Shown: piece by piece, positions 1 through 7,827 of the stretch
Layout of the letters: each line of letters begins with the position of its first letter
Numbering within the stretch: the first letter of the stretch is position 1
NCBI GenBank assembly: GCA_049509915.1
Contig: JBEKZL010000060.1
Location: forward strand, 1-28,692
Direction of reading: 5' to 3'
From: JBEKYD01 sp049509915
Lineage (GTDB): Bacteria; Acidobacteriota; Terriglobia; Bryobacterales; Bryobacteraceae
Length of the DNA: 28,692 nt
The notes under the pieces: model-generated
The model's database searches: none
Told to the model about the DNA's origin: nothing
What the model saw: only the letters and a program-made list of their open reading frames with translations
Made by a program: the position numbers and the translations under genes

Positions 1-926
1 CCGCTGCCGCCCAGGTAGGTTAGGTATACCAGCGCTCCGGCCGCGCTGAACTTGGCCACGAAGCCATCGCCAAACAGCTGCGCCCCCGAACCGCGGAAAT
101 TCGGCTGGAACGCGGAGGGCGTGGTGAGCAGGTTCTGGGACGTTGTGTTGCCTGCCAGATAGACGTTCCCGGACGCGTCCACTGCAATGCCACGCGCCAC
201 GTCGTTGAAGCTTCCTCCCAGGTACGTCGAATATGCCAGCGTGGGGTCGATTACCAGGGTCCGGGTGCGATCGTAATCGCCCACCGCAAAACGGACGGTG
301 CGCCGGCCCACCACCAGAAAACGCCCGTCGACGGGAACCCGGCCCGAAGCCGACTCCTGGTAAACTTCCGGGCGCTTCCAGCGGATCTCGCCGCCTTCGG
401 CCGAGATCACCAGGTCGCCCGAAGGATCGACCCGCAAACCGCTCTGGCCATCCACTTCCAGGCGGATCTGGCCCGTGTCGGCACCGGGCGCCGCCACCAG
501 ATCGTATTCCAAGCGTCCTTCGCCGCCGTGGAAGACAAGGTCGATATGGGGATAGATTTCGCGATAGCGGATGCGTGCGAAGCCGGTCACGTCCGTGCGC
601 CAGTCCGTCCGCGCGCCGACGAAGTAATTCACTTTACCGGGCAGGTCGCCGTCGGCTTCCAGGTGGGTGGCGGGATTGGCGCCAACAATGCGCGTGTGAA
701 TCGAAGCAGTCCCGCCACCAGCCTCCAACCAGTTGCCATCCGGCGCCAGTCGCAGCCGGTAGCCGCCGGCACGGGCCACATAGCGCACACCGTTTCGGCC
801 GTCCTGGCCGCGAGCTTGCTCGAATCGAAGCGGCAGTTTCCCAAGCAGGGCCTTGCCCGGTGTGCCAGCCAAGGCCGGTATCGTCCCCAACACAACCGCC
901 GCCAGGATCGCAGCGCGTGTTTTCAT
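1..926 (-). CDS. DUF7948 / SBBP beta-propeller repeat protein, N-terminal part
   Basis: The frame is open from an ATG at 926 to the left edge, so 308 codons of the N-terminus are present and the C-terminus is missing. Residues 1-20 are a clear signal peptide (MKTRAAILAAVVLGTIPALA). Residues of about 28-228 match the DUF7948 type of domain, with the hallmark stretches VNYFVG (99-104), YREIYPHIDLVFHG (121-134) and VIDPTLAYSTYLGG (225-238). SBBP-type repeats begin at about 232, seen as STYLGGS followed by ARGIAVDASGNVYLAGNTTS; a second repeat starts at the edge (YLTYLGGS). A strong GGAGGTGA lies just before the ATG. Such proteins are secreted, abundant in Acidobacteria and of unknown function; the repeats are expected to form a beta-propeller. 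The call is firm for the family and silent on the role. Confidence 0.85.
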   Translation of the reverse strand, partial: MKTRAAILAAVVLGTIPALAGTPGKALLGKLPLRFEQARGQDGRNGVRYVARAGGYRLRLAPDGNWLEAGGGTASIHTRIVGANPATHLEADGDLPGKVNYFVGARTDWRTDVTGFARIRYREIYPHIDLVFHGGEGRLEYDLVAAPGADTGQIRLEVDGQSGLRVDPSGDLVISAEGGEIRWKRPEVYQESASGRVPVDGRFLVVGRRTVRFAVGDYDRTRTLVIDPTLAYSTYLGGSFNDVARGIAVDASGNVYLAGNTTSQNLLTTPSAFQPNFRGSGAQLFGDGFVAKFSAAGALVYLTYLGGS

Positions 927-1044
927 GGCTCACCTCCAGCCGCCGCCAGCGGCGTCAGTCTAGGATATCGCTTTGTTCCCTCTTCGGCAATTGGAGCAGG
1001 CGAAAACGTTTCAGAACGAGTGCTTCACTTTAGAAATTCGTTCC

Positions 1045-1138
1045 CGGGCAACCGCTCCCTCACGGTCCCGTCTCGGTAAGTGACTGCAAACGCGCAGCAT
1101 CCGTAACCGAGCCGCGATCGCTAGGGAGCGGTTGCCGC
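1045..1138. repeat. Inverted pair of a short intergenic repeat (family 1)
   Basis: Two copies of one unit face each other: 1045-1076 on the plus strand (core GGCAACCGCTCCCT) and 1107-1138 in reverse (core AGGGAGCGGTTGCC, preceded by CCGAGCCGCGATCG). The arms could pair into a long hairpin about 40 bases downstream of the mqnA stop, so the pair might act as a terminator for mqnA. Other copies are at 9765-9803, 9860-9898 and 18971-19013. The arrangement is like the REP/BIME repeats of other bacteria; homology to those is not claimed. Confidence 0.7.
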
Positions 1139-1177
1139 GCCTCGACTGCGAAATCCCCAGATCGGTTTGGCACCCGG

Positions 1178-1972
1178 TCAGAACCTAAGTCCTGCCGCGC
1201 ACTCCACGCCTGCCGCCAGCTCGAGAAACCGCCGCAGACCCCGGTATTCCGGTTCGCCCAGCTCGTGGACGATGTGGCGAGTCAGGTATTCGCGCGCCAG
1301 TTCCGGGGCAAAGCCGCGCCGCAAAGCTTCCTCGCGGACGATCTCCTCGATCCGCTCGCGGCCGTACCGGCAAGAGGCCAGGAAGGCGGCGGCGACGTCG
1401 GCCGAGCTGGCACCGCGGCTGGCCCAGACCGCAAATACCATCGGCAGTCCGGTCAGTTCGGTCCATTCGGCGCCGAGGTCGTAGACCCGATATGGCAGCG
1501 TGGCGGGATCGAGGTGCAGGGCCGGGTCGCCGATAATGAGCGCCGCGTCGGCCCGTTCGAGCATCGCCTTCAGTTGCGGAGGATGCGGCGCTATCACCGG
1601 CGAGGCGCCGAACTTCCGTTTCAGAATAACGCGAGCCAGTTGCACCGACGTTCGTGAGTTCGCATCCGCCGCCAGGCTGCGGATTTCGCCGGCCGGAACC
1701 TTGGAAATCAGCAAAATGCTCCGCACCGCCCCATGAGCGGCGATACCGGCGCCCGGAATGATGCCGAGATCCTGCCGGCTCAGCTCGAAGGACGGCACAA
1801 TGCCAATGTCGGCCCGGCCCGAAGCGAGGGCGTCGGCGCACTCCGCCGGGATGCGAAACTCCAGATCGAAGAGCCCGCGCTGGGGCCCGTGAAGCATCCC
1901 CCAGACCAGTGGAGATGTATTCAGGAAACTGACGGCGCAAACCTTGAGCCGTCCGGAATTGGTGAGATTCAA
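1178..1972 (-). CDS. mqnA: Chorismate dehydratase MqnA (futalosine menaquinone pathway)
   Basis: The 264-residue product is close to the family's usual length of about 280. It converts chorismate to 3-enolpyruvoyl-benzoate, the first step of the futalosine route to menaquinone, in the cytoplasm. Family marks in order are VCAVSFLNTSPLVWGML near the N-terminus, GRADIGIVPSFEL, NSRTSVQLARVIL in the first half, ALIIGDPAL and DLGAEWTELTGLPMVFAVW in the second, within a periplasmic-binding-protein-like fold. The start used is TTG at 1972; no ATG lies at a sensible place and the N-terminus fits the family. There is no Shine-Dalgarno sequence, but TACACT (1983-1978 on this strand) sits 5 bases ahead. 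The SIS-domain gene ends 66 bases upstream on the same strand. No other mqn gene is in the window. Confidence 0.88.
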   Translation of the reverse strand: MNLTNSGRLKVCAVSFLNTSPLVWGMLHGPQRGLFDLEFRIPAECADALASGRADIGIVPSFELSRQDLGIIPGAGIAAHGAVRSILLISKVPAGEIRSLAADANSRTSVQLARVILKRKFGASPVIAPHPPQLKAMLERADAALIIGDPALHLDPATLPYRVYDLGAEWTELTGLPMVFAVWASRGASSADVAAAFLASCRYGRERIEEIVREEALRRGFAPELAREYLTRHIVHELGEPEYRGLRRFLELAAGVECAAGLRF

Positions 1973-2038
1973 CTTACAGTGTACCCGGTGGCGGGCGAAC
2001 TGGCCCCGCGATCGCCGGCAAAACGGGACCCGCGCCGC

Positions 2039-3097
2039 TTACATCGTCCGCGTGATCTTGTGCAGCATGCGCGGCCGATCTGGATTCAACCCCTTGATCT
2101 CCGCCAGTTGCGCGGCGAATAGTTGCGCCGGCACGACGTAAGGAATGGGGGTGTACAAATCCTGCGGACCACCCCAGTTTCTTGGCGCGCTCGGAAGCCG
2201 GATCAGCCGCGCGGGCTTGGCGCAGGCCTCGCTATTGCTCTCGTCGGTGATCACCAGCGTCTCGGCCTTTACGTCCTCCAGCATATCCAGCACCGCCGAA
2301 ATGGACTGCCACGTCACCCCCGAAGGCGCGAACGCGAACACCGGAAACGCGTGCTCCACCAGTGCGATCGGCCCGTGCATCAGGTCAGCCGACGAGAACC
2401 GCTCGGTCACCACGTAGCACGTCTCCATCAGCTTCAAGCCGAATTCGAGCGCGTTGGCGTAGTTCAAGCCGCGGCCCACCGTCACCGCCCTGGTCATGAA
2501 CATGTAACGCTCGGCGATCTCGCCCACGCGTTCTTCCACCTCGAGGACCTCCTCGACCCATTGCGGCAACCGGCGCAGTGCGTCGAAAGAAACCTCGCCG
2601 CCCAACACGTGCGCCACCAGGTAGAGCGCCATAAGCTGGCAGGTGTAGGTCTTGGTCGCGGCCACGCTCTCTTCCTTGCCGGCTCGCACCAGCACGGTGT
2701 ACGCCGAGATCTCCGCCATCGTACTGTCCGGTACGTTGGTAATCCCCAAGGTGGTTGCGCCGCGGCTGCGCGCGTCCGCCAGCACGGCGTTGGTATCGGT
2801 GGATTCGCCCGACTGCGATATCCCCACCACCAGCACCTCCCGCAAATCCACCGGGCTTGCGTACAGCGTGAGCACCGAGGGCGCCGCCAGCGAGACGGGA
2901 ATGTGGGTGGTGATCTCGATCAGGTAGCGGCCGAACTGGGCGGCATTGTCCGAGGTGCCTCGCGCCACCAGCACCACCAACCGGGGCCGGTTGGTTTCCA
3001 GGTGGCGACGCAGGTCGCGCAACGCCGCCGCGCCCTCCTCCAACGTCTTGGCCAGCGCCTGCGGCTGCTGTCGCGTCTCTTCCAGCATTCTCGACAT
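2039..3097 (-). CDS. SIS-domain sugar-phosphate isomerase/deaminase (GlmS C-terminal type, no glutaminase domain)
   Basis: The protein has 352 residues from the ATG at 3097 and matches the isomerase half of GlmS: LEETRQQPQAL at the N-terminus, ARGTSDNAAQFGRYLIE (45-61), ISQSGESTDTNAVLADA (93-109), KEESVAATKTYTCQL (141-155), and in the second SIS domain FSSADLMHGPIALVE (234-248). The N-terminal glutamine amidotransferase domain of GlmS is absent, so ammonia-dependent or deaminating chemistry on glucosamine-6-phosphate (NagB-II type), or another aldose/ketose isomerisation (AgaS or FrlB type), is more likely than glucosamine synthesis; the substrate cannot be read from sequence. The frame stays open upstream to a TTG at 3214, but 3097 aligns with the start of the GlmS isomerase domain. 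It lies upstream of mqnA and is divergent from the winged-helix gene. Confidence 0.8.
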   Translation of the reverse strand: MSRMLEETRQQPQALAKTLEEGAAALRDLRRHLETNRPRLVVLVARGTSDNAAQFGRYLIEITTHIPVSLAAPSVLTLYASPVDLREVLVVGISQSGESTDTNAVLADARSRGATTLGITNVPDSTMAEISAYTVLVRAGKEESVAATKTYTCQLMALYLVAHVLGGEVSFDALRRLPQWVEEVLEVEERVGEIAERYMFMTRAVTVGRGLNYANALEFGLKLMETCYVVTERFSSADLMHGPIALVEHAFPVFAFAPSGVTWQSISAVLDMLEDVKAETLVITDESNSEACAKPARLIRLPSAPRNWGGPQDLYTPIPYVVPAQLFAAQLAEIKGLNPDRPRMLHKITRTM

Positions 3098-3271
3098 GAG
3101 GCTCAAGACCGAATCTGCACCATCGTCGCGTTTCTGTCCAGTACCGAACGGTTGCGAGGTTGTTGCAGCCGGTTCGTTACCGCTATCGAACGCTTTTGTT
3201 TTCAGCGCGCCCAATACCGAACGGCGGATATTGCTAGAATTGGAGCATTATCGCGTCAGAGCGAGTGGGAC

Positions 3272-4516
3272 ATGTCTCAGGGATATTCTTCGGGGGTTTC
3301 CCCCGTTCCGGCCCCCGGAGGGCCGACATCCGGATCGGTGGCTGAAGAACAGGTTCGCGAGGAGTTGAGCCGTGTCCTCGCCTGTCGCGAATTCCGCTCC
3401 AGTAAGCGCAGCCAGGACTTTCTCCGTTACGTCGTCGAAAACACGCTCCTTGGCCACGGCGACATGCTCAAGGAGCGCACCATCGGCATCGAGGTTTTTG
3501 GCCGTCCCACCAGCTACGATCCGAGCGACGACGCCACCGTCCGCGTAAAGGCCGGAGAGGTTCGCAAACGGCTGGGCCTGTACTATTCCGATTTGGGATC
3601 TCACAACCCGCTGCGCATCGAGCTGCCATCGGGAACTTACGTGCCCGAGTTCCACCTGGTAACCGCACCCCCACCAGTTCCCGTCGAGCTGCCACAAGGC
3701 GCAGCGCCGGACATCTTGCCGGTTCCGGCCCCGGCCGCACCGCGTTATCTGGTCCTGACATCCCGCCGCGCTGCCCTGGCGGTCCTGGTTCTGATCGCCG
3801 CCGCCGTTGTCGCCTGGTTGTTGGCACGCCCCAGGCTCACGCCGTTCGATGAGTTCTGGGCCCCCGTTCTGAATGGAACGTCACCGCTCCAGTTGTGCGC
3901 CGCCTACGTGCCCGTCTACGGCGTCGATATCGACCCGTCCATCACGCCGCCGTCAAGCATTCAGGATTTCACCCTTCTGACTGACCAGTTCGTCGGCGGC
4001 GGCGACCTCATCGCCACCTCCCGGCTCGCCGCCATGCTCACCCGCCTTCACCGCGCCTATCGCGTCAAGCTGGGCAACGACGTCTCCTTCGCCGACCTCC
4101 GCTCCGGCCCGGCCATCCTGGTCGGGTTCTCCTATACCAAGTGGAAACAGATCAGCAGTCAAATGCGATTCTTTGTCGACGGCTATCGCCGCCCGGCCGC
4201 CATCATCGACGATGGTAAGCCCACCGCGTGGGCGCTGCCCGCCCTCCCACGCGACCGCCGCACTTCCGAAGACTACGCCGTAGTGTCGCGCGTTTTCCAT
4301 CCGGACACCCACACCATGCTGGTGGAACTCGCCGGCATCACGCAATACGGCACTGACGCCGCAGCCGACCTGGTCACCAATCCCGACCTGATGGCGGAAG
4401 CGCTCCGCGGCGCTCCCCCCGATTGGCAGAAGAAGAACCTGCAACTCGTCCTGCACGTGAAAGTGATCTCGGGTACGCCCAGTTCGCCCAGGGTCGTGAA
4501 ACAGTATTTCTGGTAG
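3272..4516 (+). CDS. Winged-helix domain protein with one membrane helix and a large C-terminal domain
   Basis: From the ATG at 3272 the product has 414 residues. Residues of about 22-128 have the pattern seen in many acidobacterial proteins often labelled winged-helix or adenylate-cyclase-like: SQDFLRYVVENTLLG, LKERTIGIEVFGR, YDPSDDATVRVKAGEVRKRL and RIELPSGTYVPEF. A proline-rich linker (132-157) leads to one hydrophobic helix at about 167-185, then about 225 residues with no domain I recognise. This suggests a membrane-anchored transcription regulator with an outer sensory part, as in ToxR/CadC-like proteins; that is inference, and the DNA target is unknown. The frame is open far upstream (to 2123), but that part is the antisense shadow of the SIS gene. 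Confidence 0.75.
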   Translation: MSQGYSSGVSPVPAPGGPTSGSVAEEQVREELSRVLACREFRSSKRSQDFLRYVVENTLLGHGDMLKERTIGIEVFGRPTSYDPSDDATVRVKAGEVRKRLGLYYSDLGSHNPLRIELPSGTYVPEFHLVTAPPPVPVELPQGAAPDILPVPAPAAPRYLVLTSRRAALAVLVLIAAAVVAWLLARPRLTPFDEFWAPVLNGTSPLQLCAAYVPVYGVDIDPSITPPSSIQDFTLLTDQFVGGGDLIATSRLAAMLTRLHRAYRVKLGNDVSFADLRSGPAILVGFSYTKWKQISSQMRFFVDGYRRPAAIIDDGKPTAWALPALPRDRRTSEDYAVVSRVFHPDTHTMLVELAGITQYGTDAAADLVTNPDLMAEALRGAPPDWQKKNLQLVLHVKVISGTPSSPRVVKQYFW

Positions 4517-4587
4517 CGGGACCGCGACCGCCGGGGAGCGGTTCACGGGAACGGATTCCCGGATCGGACACCCGCCGGTGTATTTGC

Positions 4588-4603
4588 ATTACCGTGGTAA
4601 TAT
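4588..4603 (+). promoter_or_regulatory. Inverted repeat overlapping an extended -10 box upstream of the antitoxin
   Basis: ATTACC-GT-GGTAAT (4588-4601) has perfect 6-base arms. It overlaps TGG-TAATAT (4595-4603), which fits an extended -10 (TGnTAnnnT). The ATG of the antitoxin is at 4611, only 7 bases after the box, and no Shine-Dalgarno sequence precedes it, so the transcript may be leaderless. Antitoxins of this class usually repress their own operon by binding a palindrome at the promoter, so this is the best operator candidate. Site assignment is by eye only. Confidence 0.5.
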
Positions 4604-4610
4604 TAAGCGT

Positions 4611-4874
4611 ATGGCAATCGCTCAGTCGAAGCTGACGGCGCAGGGGCAGATCTCGGTCCCCGGCGATGTCCGAAAAAAACTCGGCGTCGGCCCCGGCTCG
4701 GTCCTGGAGTGGCATGAGGACGGGGTGAACGTCGTGGTGCGGCGTGCGGCGCGGTTTTCGTCCGAGGACATCCATCGGGCATTGTTCCCCGCCCAGGCCC
4801 CGGAACCACGCTCGGCCGACGACATGAGACGGGGAATCGAGCGTCACATCCGCAAGCGTCATGCGCGCGGTTGA
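4611..4874 (+). CDS. AbrB/MazE-type antitoxin of a VapBC-like pair
   Basis: The 87-residue protein carries a swapped-hairpin AbrB-type DNA-binding domain at residues 1-45: KLTAQGQISVPGDVRKKLGV, then GSVLEWHEDGVNVVVRRA. The C-terminal half (about 46-87) is polar and should bind the toxin. The start at 4611 (MAIAQSK) is preferred over an in-frame ATG at 4578, because 4578 lies upstream of the likely promoter and the domain begins right after 4611. Its last 14 bases overlap the PIN toxin gene, which is usual in such pairs. Role: neutralise the toxin and repress the operon. Confidence 0.85.
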   Translation: MAIAQSKLTAQGQISVPGDVRKKLGVGPGSVLEWHEDGVNVVVRRAARFSSEDIHRALFPAQAPEPRSADDMRRGIERHIRKRHARG

Positions 4875-5241
4875 TGCCAACGTTCTGGTCCGGCTGATTG
4901 TGCGAGACGACTTGGCTCAGGCCAAAACCGCCGACCAGTTCGCCGGGAAGGGCGCCTGGGTATCGGTTCTCGCGCTGGCCGAAGCCACCTGGGTGCTGGG
5001 AACCGTGTACGGTCTCAGCGCCGCCGAACTTGCCACCGCGATCGGGATGCTGCTGAGCCACAAAGATCTGACGCTCGAGGATTCGGACGCCGTGGCGGCT
5101 GCGCTGGATCTGTTTCGTTCGCGGCCGGCGCTGGGTTTTTCCGATTGCCTGATGCTCCATCTGGCGCGTAAGGCGGGACATTTGCCGCTTGGCACGTTCG
5201 ATCGTGCGCTCGGAAAAACCATGGGAGCGCAAAAACTGTGA
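4861..5241 (+). CDS. PIN-domain ribonuclease toxin (VapC-like)
   Basis: The 126-residue protein has the four acidic residues of the PIN active site: D5 (VDANVLVR), E41 (ALAEATWVL), D95 (GFSDCLML) and D114 (GTFDRAL). VapC toxins are Mg-dependent ribonucleases that cut tRNA or rRNA. All catalytic positions are present, so it is likely active unless bound by the antitoxin encoded just upstream. It lacks an upstream ribosome-binding site of its own that I can separate from the antitoxin's coding sequence, so translation is probably coupled through the 14-base overlap. The target RNA cannot be predicted. Confidence 0.87.
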   Translation: MRAVDANVLVRLIVRDDLAQAKTADQFAGKGAWVSVLALAEATWVLGTVYGLSAAELATAIGMLLSHKDLTLEDSDAVAAALDLFRSRPALGFSDCLMLHLARKAGHLPLGTFDRALGKTMGAQKL

Positions 5242-5266
5242 AACGCTCGAGTCCACCCTGTGAATG

Positions 5267-5404
5267 CCGCAAGAATGGTGGGGCGGACGCCCGCGTCCGC
5301 GCGGGTCCCCCCGGGACCCGCTCTTCGCCCCAAATGATTGACCCCTTGCCGCCAGCGATGCGCGACCATGGGGTCGCGCGCTGACCGGGGGCGTCCGCCA
5401 CACC
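5267..5404. repeat. Hairpin repeat element, long form (family 2)
   Basis: The ends are inverted: GGTGGGGCGGACGCCC (5277-5292) against the complement of GGGGGCGTCCGCCACACC (5387-5404). Inside are further small palindromes such as GGGTCCCCCCGGGACCC. The first ~50 bases after 5277 match the copy at 11934-11982 nearly base for base, and both copies end in GTCCGCCAC-N-CC. The middle of this copy (about 5332-5386) has no counterpart in the short copy. It encodes nothing visible and may be a non-autonomous mobile hairpin element. Confidence 0.6.
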
Positions 5405-5441
5405 AAACCGGCCCCGGTACCTGGTGACCAGCGGCATTAGG

Positions 5442-5480
5442 CTGTCAGTCCGCGGCGTCGGTTTTCGAGCCGGCGTTCTT
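5442..5480. repeat. Short hairpin repeat (family 3), copy 1
   Basis: CTGTCAGTCCGCGGCGTCGG followed by TTTTCGAGCCGGCGTTCTTG matches the sequence at 19148-19187 at most positions. The core is a stem around a TTTCG loop with partly GT-paired arms in this copy. Confidence 0.55.
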
Positions 5481-5575
5481 GCCTCTCGTAGCGCCAGCGA
5501 TGTTCATTACCACTTTCGATAAGCGCCCTTTCGCGCCACCCGGTATACTGCAAGGAAGCCGCCAAGGTTCTATCT

Positions 5576-6124
5576 ATGCCTCTCGAATTCACAACCTCCT
5601 ACCTGGAAGATTCGCTGGCCTTGTTTCGCCATTACAAGATGCTGGCCGAGCGGGCCATTGCCCAGGTGCGCGACGACGAACTGTCTTTGGCCATCGATGC
5701 GGAGGCCAATTCGATTGCGACCATTGTCAAACATATCGCGGGCAACATGCGCTCGCGCTGGACCGATTTTCTCTCGAGCGATGGGGAGAAGCCCGACCGC
5801 AACCGCGACCAGGAGTTCGTCGCGCCACCGGCCACGCGAGAGGAGTTGCTGCGCATTTGGGAAGAGGGCTGGCAGCGGGTTTTCGCGGCACTCGAACCTC
5901 TGACCGACGCCGACCTGGACCGCCGCGTGTCCATTCGCGGCGAGGTTCATTCGGTGCTTCAGGCCATCAACCGGCAGCTCGCCCACTACAGTTCCCACAT
6001 CGGGCAGATCATCCTGCTGGCCAAGCATTTTCGCGGCGAGGAATGGCAATCGCTCAGCATCCCGCGCAACCGTTCCCAGGAATTCAACCAGCGCGTGGCC
6101 GAAGGTAAGGCCAGCCAGAGGTAA
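5576..6124 (+). CDS. DinB-like metal-binding protein (DUF1572 type)
   Basis: The 182-residue product looks like a four-helix DinB-fold protein of the DUF1572 group. The three presumed metal-binding histidines are H53 (TIVKHIAGNMRSRW), H137 and H141 (QLAHYSSHIGQIILLAKHF). Members are thought to be thiol-dependent or metal-dependent enzymes or stress proteins; the reaction of this one is unknown. The start at 5576 is the only one that keeps the first helix (LEDSLALFRHYKML), with AAGGTT 8-13 bases ahead. Its TAA is two bases from the ggt start, so the two genes are probably co-transcribed. Confidence 0.8.
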   Translation: MPLEFTTSYLEDSLALFRHYKMLAERAIAQVRDDELSLAIDAEANSIATIVKHIAGNMRSRWTDFLSSDGEKPDRNRDQEFVAPPATREELLRIWEEGWQRVFAALEPLTDADLDRRVSIRGEVHSVLQAINRQLAHYSSHIGQIILLAKHFRGEEWQSLSIPRNRSQEFNQRVAEGKASQR

Positions 6125-6126
6125 GG

Positions 6127-7803
6127 ATGAAAACGGGAGCCTGGTCCGGTATGCTAATGCTCGCTGCAATTGCCCCTTCCCTTCCCGCGCAGGACCGTTC
6201 GTCGGCGCGTTCCATGGTGATTTCCGACCGCGGCATGGTGGCCACCAGCCAGACGCTGGCGTCGCAGGCGGGCGCCCAGGTGCTGGCCCGCGGCGGCTCC
6301 GCCATGGATGCCGCCATAGCCGCCAATGCCGCCCTCGGCGTGGTGGAACCGGAAAGCTGCGGCATCGGCGGCGACCTGTTCGCCATCTATTGGGATGCCA
6401 AAACCGGCAAGCTCTCCGCCATCAATGCCAGCGGCTGGGCGCCCAAAGGCCTCGCCATCGCCGCCCTGAAAGCCAAAGGCGCAACTGAAATGCCCCAGGT
6501 AGGCATCGACTCGGTGACCGTGCCCGGCGCCGTGGATGGCTGGGCCAAACTGCACCAGCGCTTCGGCAAGCTGCCCTGGCGCGACTTGTTTCAACCGGCG
6601 ATTTATTTCGCCCAGCATGGCTACCCGGTCACGGAAATGATCGGCGACGCCTGGAAGGAGTCAGAGAAGAAACTGGGCGGCGATATCAACGCCAAACGCG
6701 TCTTTTTGCGCGACGGAAAGGCGCCCGCCGTGGGTGAGATGTTCGCCAATCCTGAAATGGCCGCCGCCTACCGCCTGCTAGCCAACGAGGGACCGTCTGT
6801 GTTTTACCGTGGCGCGCTTGCCGAGGCGATTTTGAGAACCAGCCAACGCTTGGGCGGCACCATGACGGCCGAGGATTTGGCCGGATATTCGGCCGAGTGG
6901 GTCGAGCCGATCTCCACCGAATACCGCGGCTGGAAAGTCTACGAACTACCGCCCAATGGCCAGGGCGTAGCCGCGCTTGAAATGCTCAATATCCTATCTC
7001 TCCACCCCGTCAACTTGCCACGCGGCGTCGAGGAGTTGCATTTCCAGATTGAAGCCATGAAGCTGGCCTATGCCGACCTGCATCGATACGTCGCCGACCC
7101 GCGCTTCAGCCCCGTGCCTGTGGCCGGTATGCTGAGCACGGACTACGCCCGGGAGCGCGCCGCCCACATCGATCCCGAAAAGGCATCCTGCCAGACCCCG
7201 CCCGGCGAGCCGCGCAGCATGCCCGGCGATACCATCTACCTGGCCGCGGTCGATCGCGAAGGCAACATCGTCTCTCTGATCCAGAGCCTTTACCAGCATT
7301 TCGGTTCGGGCGTGGTGGTGGACGATTACGGTTTCGCGCTCCACAATCGCGGCGCCCTGTTTACCCTGGATGAGCACCACCCCAACGCCCTGGCGCCCCG
7401 CAAACGCCCATTCCACACCATCATTCCGGCCTTCATGGAAAAGGGCGAAACACAAATCGGCTTCGGCATCATGGGCGGCATGAACCAAGCCATGGCCCAC
7501 GCCCAGTTTGTCGTCAACCTGGTGGACCACGGCATGAACATCCAGGCGGCGCTGGAGGCCCCGCGTTTTACCAAGCTCAACTTCGGCGGTTGCGACGTCC
7601 AGATCGAGGCACGCGTGACAAAGGAAGTCCGCGACGCCCTCACCGCGCGCGGCCACCAGTTCAAAGTGCTGGGCGATTTCTCCAGTAACATGGGCGGCGG
7701 CCAGGTAGTGGTGCACGACGCCAAAACCGGTGTGAACTACGGCGCCAGTTCCCCCCGCAAGGACGGCGCGGCCGTGCCCGAACCAGCGCCGTACTGGCAG
7801 TAG
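6127..7803 (+). CDS. ggt: Gamma-glutamyltransferase family protein (Ntn hydrolase)
   Basis: The 558-residue length fits the family. Residues 1-21 form a signal peptide ending in SLPAQ, so the enzyme is exported. Early marks are MVATSQTLASQAGAQVLARGG, GSAMDAAIAANAALGVVEP and SCGIGGDLFAIYW. Self-cleavage is expected before T369 in GDTIYLAAVDREGN, which aligns with the TTHYSVVD nucleophile region of classical GGT, although the second threonine and the histidine are replaced (I, Y). The small subunit shows YQHFGSGVVVDDYGFALHNRG and MGGMNQAMAHAQ. The enzyme hydrolyses or transfers gamma-glutamyl groups from glutathione-like compounds; exact substrate is open. SD AGAGGTAAGG overlaps the end of the DinB gene. 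Confidence 0.9.
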   Translation: MKTGAWSGMLMLAAIAPSLPAQDRSSARSMVISDRGMVATSQTLASQAGAQVLARGGSAMDAAIAANAALGVVEPESCGIGGDLFAIYWDAKTGKLSAINASGWAPKGLAIAALKAKGATEMPQVGIDSVTVPGAVDGWAKLHQRFGKLPWRDLFQPAIYFAQHGYPVTEMIGDAWKESEKKLGGDINAKRVFLRDGKAPAVGEMFANPEMAAAYRLLANEGPSVFYRGALAEAILRTSQRLGGTMTAEDLAGYSAEWVEPISTEYRGWKVYELPPNGQGVAALEMLNILSLHPVNLPRGVEELHFQIEAMKLAYADLHRYVADPRFSPVPVAGMLSTDYARERAAHIDPEKASCQTPPGEPRSMPGDTIYLAAVDREGNIVSLIQSLYQHFGSGVVVDDYGFALHNRGALFTLDEHHPNALAPRKRPFHTIIPAFMEKGETQIGFGIMGGMNQAMAHAQFVVNLVDHGMNIQAALEAPRFTKLNFGGCDVQIEARVTKEVRDALTARGHQFKVLGDFSSNMGGGQVVVHDAKTGVNYGASSPRKDGAAVPEPAPYWQ

Positions 7804-7813
7804 CTTCATCCTG

Positions 7814-7819
7814 TACACT
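7814..7819 (+). promoter_or_regulatory. Possible -10 box (TACACT) of ilvD
   Basis: TACACT ends 8 bases before the ilvD ATG at 7828, and the spacer has no Shine-Dalgarno sequence. This spacing would put the transcript start at or beside the ATG. No clear -35 is seen, and read-through from ggt (24 bases upstream) is an alternative. Confidence 0.3.
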
Positions 7820-7827
7820 AATACCAA

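Larger units (their letters stand above)
5242..5575. other. 334-base gene-free stretch made largely of repeats
   Basis: No coding sequence is credible here. It begins with CGCTCGAGTCC, a fragment resembling the edge of family 1 repeats, then contains a long family 2 hairpin element (5267-5404) and a family 3 hairpin (5442-5480). A possible -10 box TATACT lies at 5544-5549, 26 bases before the DinB start, without a convincing -35. The stretch separates the toxin-antitoxin pair from the DinB/ggt genes. Confidence 0.6.

Noticed and set aside
233..1079. Plus-strand frames near the left edge
   Set aside because: They are antisense to the DUF7948 protein, which has a signal peptide, a ribosome-binding site and SBBP repeats.
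2123..3271. Upstream extension of the winged-helix frame
   Set aside because: It runs antisense to the SIS gene; the product becomes protein-like only after the ATG at 3272.
4578..4610. Earlier ATG for the antitoxin
   Set aside because: The segment holds the probable -10 box and operator, and family proteins begin at the MAIAQSK position.
4861..6124. DinB gene as part of the toxin-antitoxin operon
   Set aside because: A 334-base repeat-rich gap separates them.
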